Of a stretch of 7,327 nucleotides of DNA, positions 6,383 through 7,327 are shown piece after piece. Under the pieces are notes generated by a model. It ran no database searches and was not told where the DNA came from. It saw only the letters and a program-made list of their open reading frames with translations. The first letter of the stretch is position 1; each line of letters starts with the position of its first letter. A program made the position numbers and the translations under genes. Source of the stretch: Armatimonadota bacterium (GTDB taxonomy: Bacteria > Armatimonadota > Zipacnadia > Zipacnadales > UBA11051). Where the stretch lies: the NCBI GenBank assembly GCA_003542955.1, contig DPJP01000047.1, forward strand, positions 1,018 through 8,344, given 5' to 3'.

Positions 6383-7042
6383 CTATGGCATCGGCGGCGG
6401 ATCGACACCCTCCGGAAGCTCGGTATCACGCAGCTCGACGCCGTCGATTCTCCGGGATGTCACCTTGAGGGTGCCGTTCATGGTGGCAAGCTCCCGAACC
6501 AGTCCCGTCTTCCTGTCAATCGCCAGAATGACAACGGGATTCCGTCTCCCGACAACGCCCTCGACAATCCAGCACTCGGCCTCATCGATGGTTTCGAGGC
6601 CCACGACCGGTGAGCCGGGGTCGTAGAGACCGGCGTCGGCGGGGGGGACGTTGCCGATGCCGTCGAAGGTGATAGCCTCCGTTGCGACATAGGACTTGTC
6701 CGAGGGGGTGTAGTGGACTTGCATGGAGCGATCGAAGAACATGTAGACCCGCAGGTCGCCCTCGCTGAGCACCGCCCGCACCGGCTTTCCGCGGTCGTAG
6801 CGGGCCAACTGCCGGCCGACTTCCTTCCCATCCGGCGTGGAGATCACCATCTCCCAGCCGCGCGGCCGACGCGTGGCGTCGAGGACCTCTCCGAGTGTCT
6901 GGTAGTCGAACTGCTTCTCATCCGCAGTCCCATCCGGCGAGCCGGTTCCGCCGCGCGGACACCCTGCCACAGCTAAGGCGACCACGATTGACAGGGCGAC
7001 AGGCTGCACGGTGCGCCACGCTGCTGAAATCCCCCGGATCAT
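6383..7042 (-). CDS. LolA/LppX-like lipoprotein (outer-membrane lipoprotein-sorting style)
   Basis: The 219-residue product starts with MIRGIS, a hydrophobic segment and the lipobox AVAGC (Cys28), so it is predicted to be a lipid-anchored envelope protein. The rest is beta-rich: WEMVISTPDGKE, DLRVYMFFD, MQVHYTPSDKSY, then VGLETIDEAECWIVEG, VILAIDRKTGLVREL, TLKVTSRRID and LPEGVDPPP at the end. The order 'target, ECW-V, AIDRKTGL-R, ending in LPEGV' is typical of LolA/LppX half-barrel proteins that bind lipid acyl chains. Size fits that family. Homology is inferred from pattern only, and this is not claimed to be the housekeeping LolA, which is soluble rather than lipidated. The start is ATG 7042, six bases after GGAGGT; the open frame upstream to 7132 lacks a signal. 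The end of a related gene lies just upstream. It ends in TAG. Confidence 0.75.
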   Translation of the reverse strand: MIRGISAAWRTVQPVALSIVVALAVAGCPRGGTGSPDGTADEKQFDYQTLGEVLDATRRPRGWEMVISTPDGKEVGRQLARYDRGKPVRAVLSEGDLRVYMFFDRSMQVHYTPSDKSYVATEAITFDGIGNVPPADAGLYDPGSPVVGLETIDEAECWIVEGVVGRRNPVVILAIDRKTGLVRELATMNGTLKVTSRRIDGVELRDTELPEGVDPPPMP

Positions 7043-7048
7043 GAGACA

Positions 7049-7054
7049 ACCTCC
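7049..7054 (-). promoter_or_regulatory. Ribosome binding site of the LolA-like lipoprotein gene
   Basis: GGAGGT on the minus strand lies six bases before ATG at 7042. It places the start directly before the lipoprotein signal peptide and excludes the 30-residue upstream extension. Confidence 0.8.
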
Positions 7055-7063
7055 GGTCCATAG

Positions 7064-7075
7064 TGGGCGCGCCCA
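7064..7075. promoter_or_regulatory. 12-bp perfect palindrome upstream of the LolA-like gene
   Basis: TGGGCGCGCCCA is self-complementary and lies ten bases upstream of the ribosome binding site, in the 5' leader of the LolA-like gene. It could be an operator or a short stem, or chance in GC-rich sequence. Confidence 0.3.
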
Positions 7076-7085
7076 TCCCCTTGCA

Positions 7086-7114
7086 CAGGCGGACAGAACG
7101 ACTGTCCTGCCCTG
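7086..7114. other. Hairpin in the leader of the LolA-like gene
   Basis: GGACAG (7091-7096) pairs with CTGTCC (7102-7107) around a 5-base loop, and CAGG (7086-7089) pairs with CCTG (7111-7114) across a small internal loop. It lies between the terminator-like stem and the 12-bp palindrome. A role is not known. Confidence 0.4.
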
Positions 7115-7145
7115 GTGGACACGCGCTGTCATCTATCTGAAACAC

Positions 7146-7179
7146 GGGGCGGCCCCGAAGCATGTCTCGAAGCCGCCCC
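7146..7179 (-). terminator. Terminator-like hairpin after the upstream LolA-like gene
   Basis: GGGGCGGC (7146-7153) and GCCGCCCC (7172-7179) form a perfect 8-base GC stem with an 18-base loop. On the minus strand it starts 23 bases after the stop of the partial upstream gene and is followed by GTGTTTC, a weak T-run. This suggests the upstream gene may end its transcript here. Confidence 0.45.
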
Positions 7180-7202
7180 AGTAGTCGTCGGTCTGCGTGC
7201 GG

Positions 7203-7327
7203 CTAGTCGCTACCGCCGGCGCCCTCCATGCCCTTCATCATCTCGCCCATGTCCTCGACCTTGACGCCATCGGGAACCTTGAAGTCGTCATCGGTCAGTT
7301 CATTGATCCGTGAGAACTTGAGCGTCA
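7203..7327 (-). CDS. C-terminal end of a LolA/LppX-like protein (cut by window edge)
   Basis: Forty residues are readable before TAG at 7203-7205: TLKFSRINELTDDDFKVPDG, then VKVEDMGEMMKGMEGAGGSD. The segment TLKFSRIN...FKVPDGVKVEDM lines up with TLKVTSRRID...TELPEGVDPPPM at the end of the neighbouring LolA-like lipoprotein. The Met/Gly-rich tail after PDGVKVEDM is common in this protein group. The start lies outside the window, so signal peptide and lipobox cannot be judged. With its neighbour it suggests a tandem pair of related genes, separated by about 160 bp that hold a terminator-like stem. Confidence 0.7.
   Translation of the reverse strand, partial: TLKFSRINELTDDDFKVPDGVKVEDMGEMMKGMEGAGGSD

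Noticed and set aside
5343..6626. 427-codon plus-strand open frame opposite the GH123-like gene
   Set aside because: It is Arg/Pro/His-rich, has no domain pattern, and runs antisense across two genes with clear lipoboxes and ribosome sites; long antisense frames are expected at this GC content.
7043..7132. 30-residue N-terminal extension of the LolA-like lipoprotein
   Set aside because: GGAGGT six bases before ATG 7042 and a proper lipoprotein signal starting there make the longer form unlikely.

Overview
The window looks like a high-GC chromosomal segment from a bacterium of the Armatimonadota / Planctomycetota kind, most likely Armatimonadota. This rests on two proteins with the DUF1559-type H-X9-DG signature and on a pseudopilin N-terminus of the form FTLIELL...[17 protein letters not shown] followed by LMYAQDYDE, a combination very common in that phylum. 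No rRNA, tRNA, CRISPR array or recognisable transposase gene is visible, so the taxonomic call is an inference from protein style only.

Layout: one plus-strand gene (1-1146, probably missing its signal peptide at the left edge) encodes an exported protein with an NTF2-like front part, a pilin-free H-X9-DG domain and a thioredoxin-fold tail without the CXXC cysteines. It converges on a set of minus-strand genes. The 198-bp convergent spacer (1147-1344) is almost filled by nested inverted repeats built on GGGGACAG/CTGTCCCC.

In transcription order the minus strand carries: the 3' end of a LolA/LppX-like protein (7203-7327); a complete LolA/LppX-like lipoprotein (6383-7042) resembling it at the C-terminus; a large lipoprotein with a carbohydrate-binding-like front and a GH123/DUF4091-like barrel (4020-6314); a type II secretion-style H-X9-DG pseudopilin split by an in-frame TAG (3249-3911); and a 590-residue tandem-nitrilase protein (1345-3117) in which neither half has a full Glu-Lys-Cys triad. 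The four minus-strand starts inside the window have strong Shine-Dalgarno sequences 6-7 nt upstream, which allowed starts to be corrected from longer open frames.

How the genes fit together: most products appear to be exported or surface-anchored (two lipoproteins, a pseudopilin, a probable secreted H-X9-DG/thioredoxin fusion). The GH123-like protein points to surface glycan breakdown. A joint pathway is not demonstrated; 68-131 nt gaps between minus-strand genes allow but do not prove cotranscription. The most notable points are the degenerate catalytic sites (thioredoxin without CXXC, nitrilase halves with complementary losses), the amber codon in the pseudopilin, and the repeat-filled convergent spacer.
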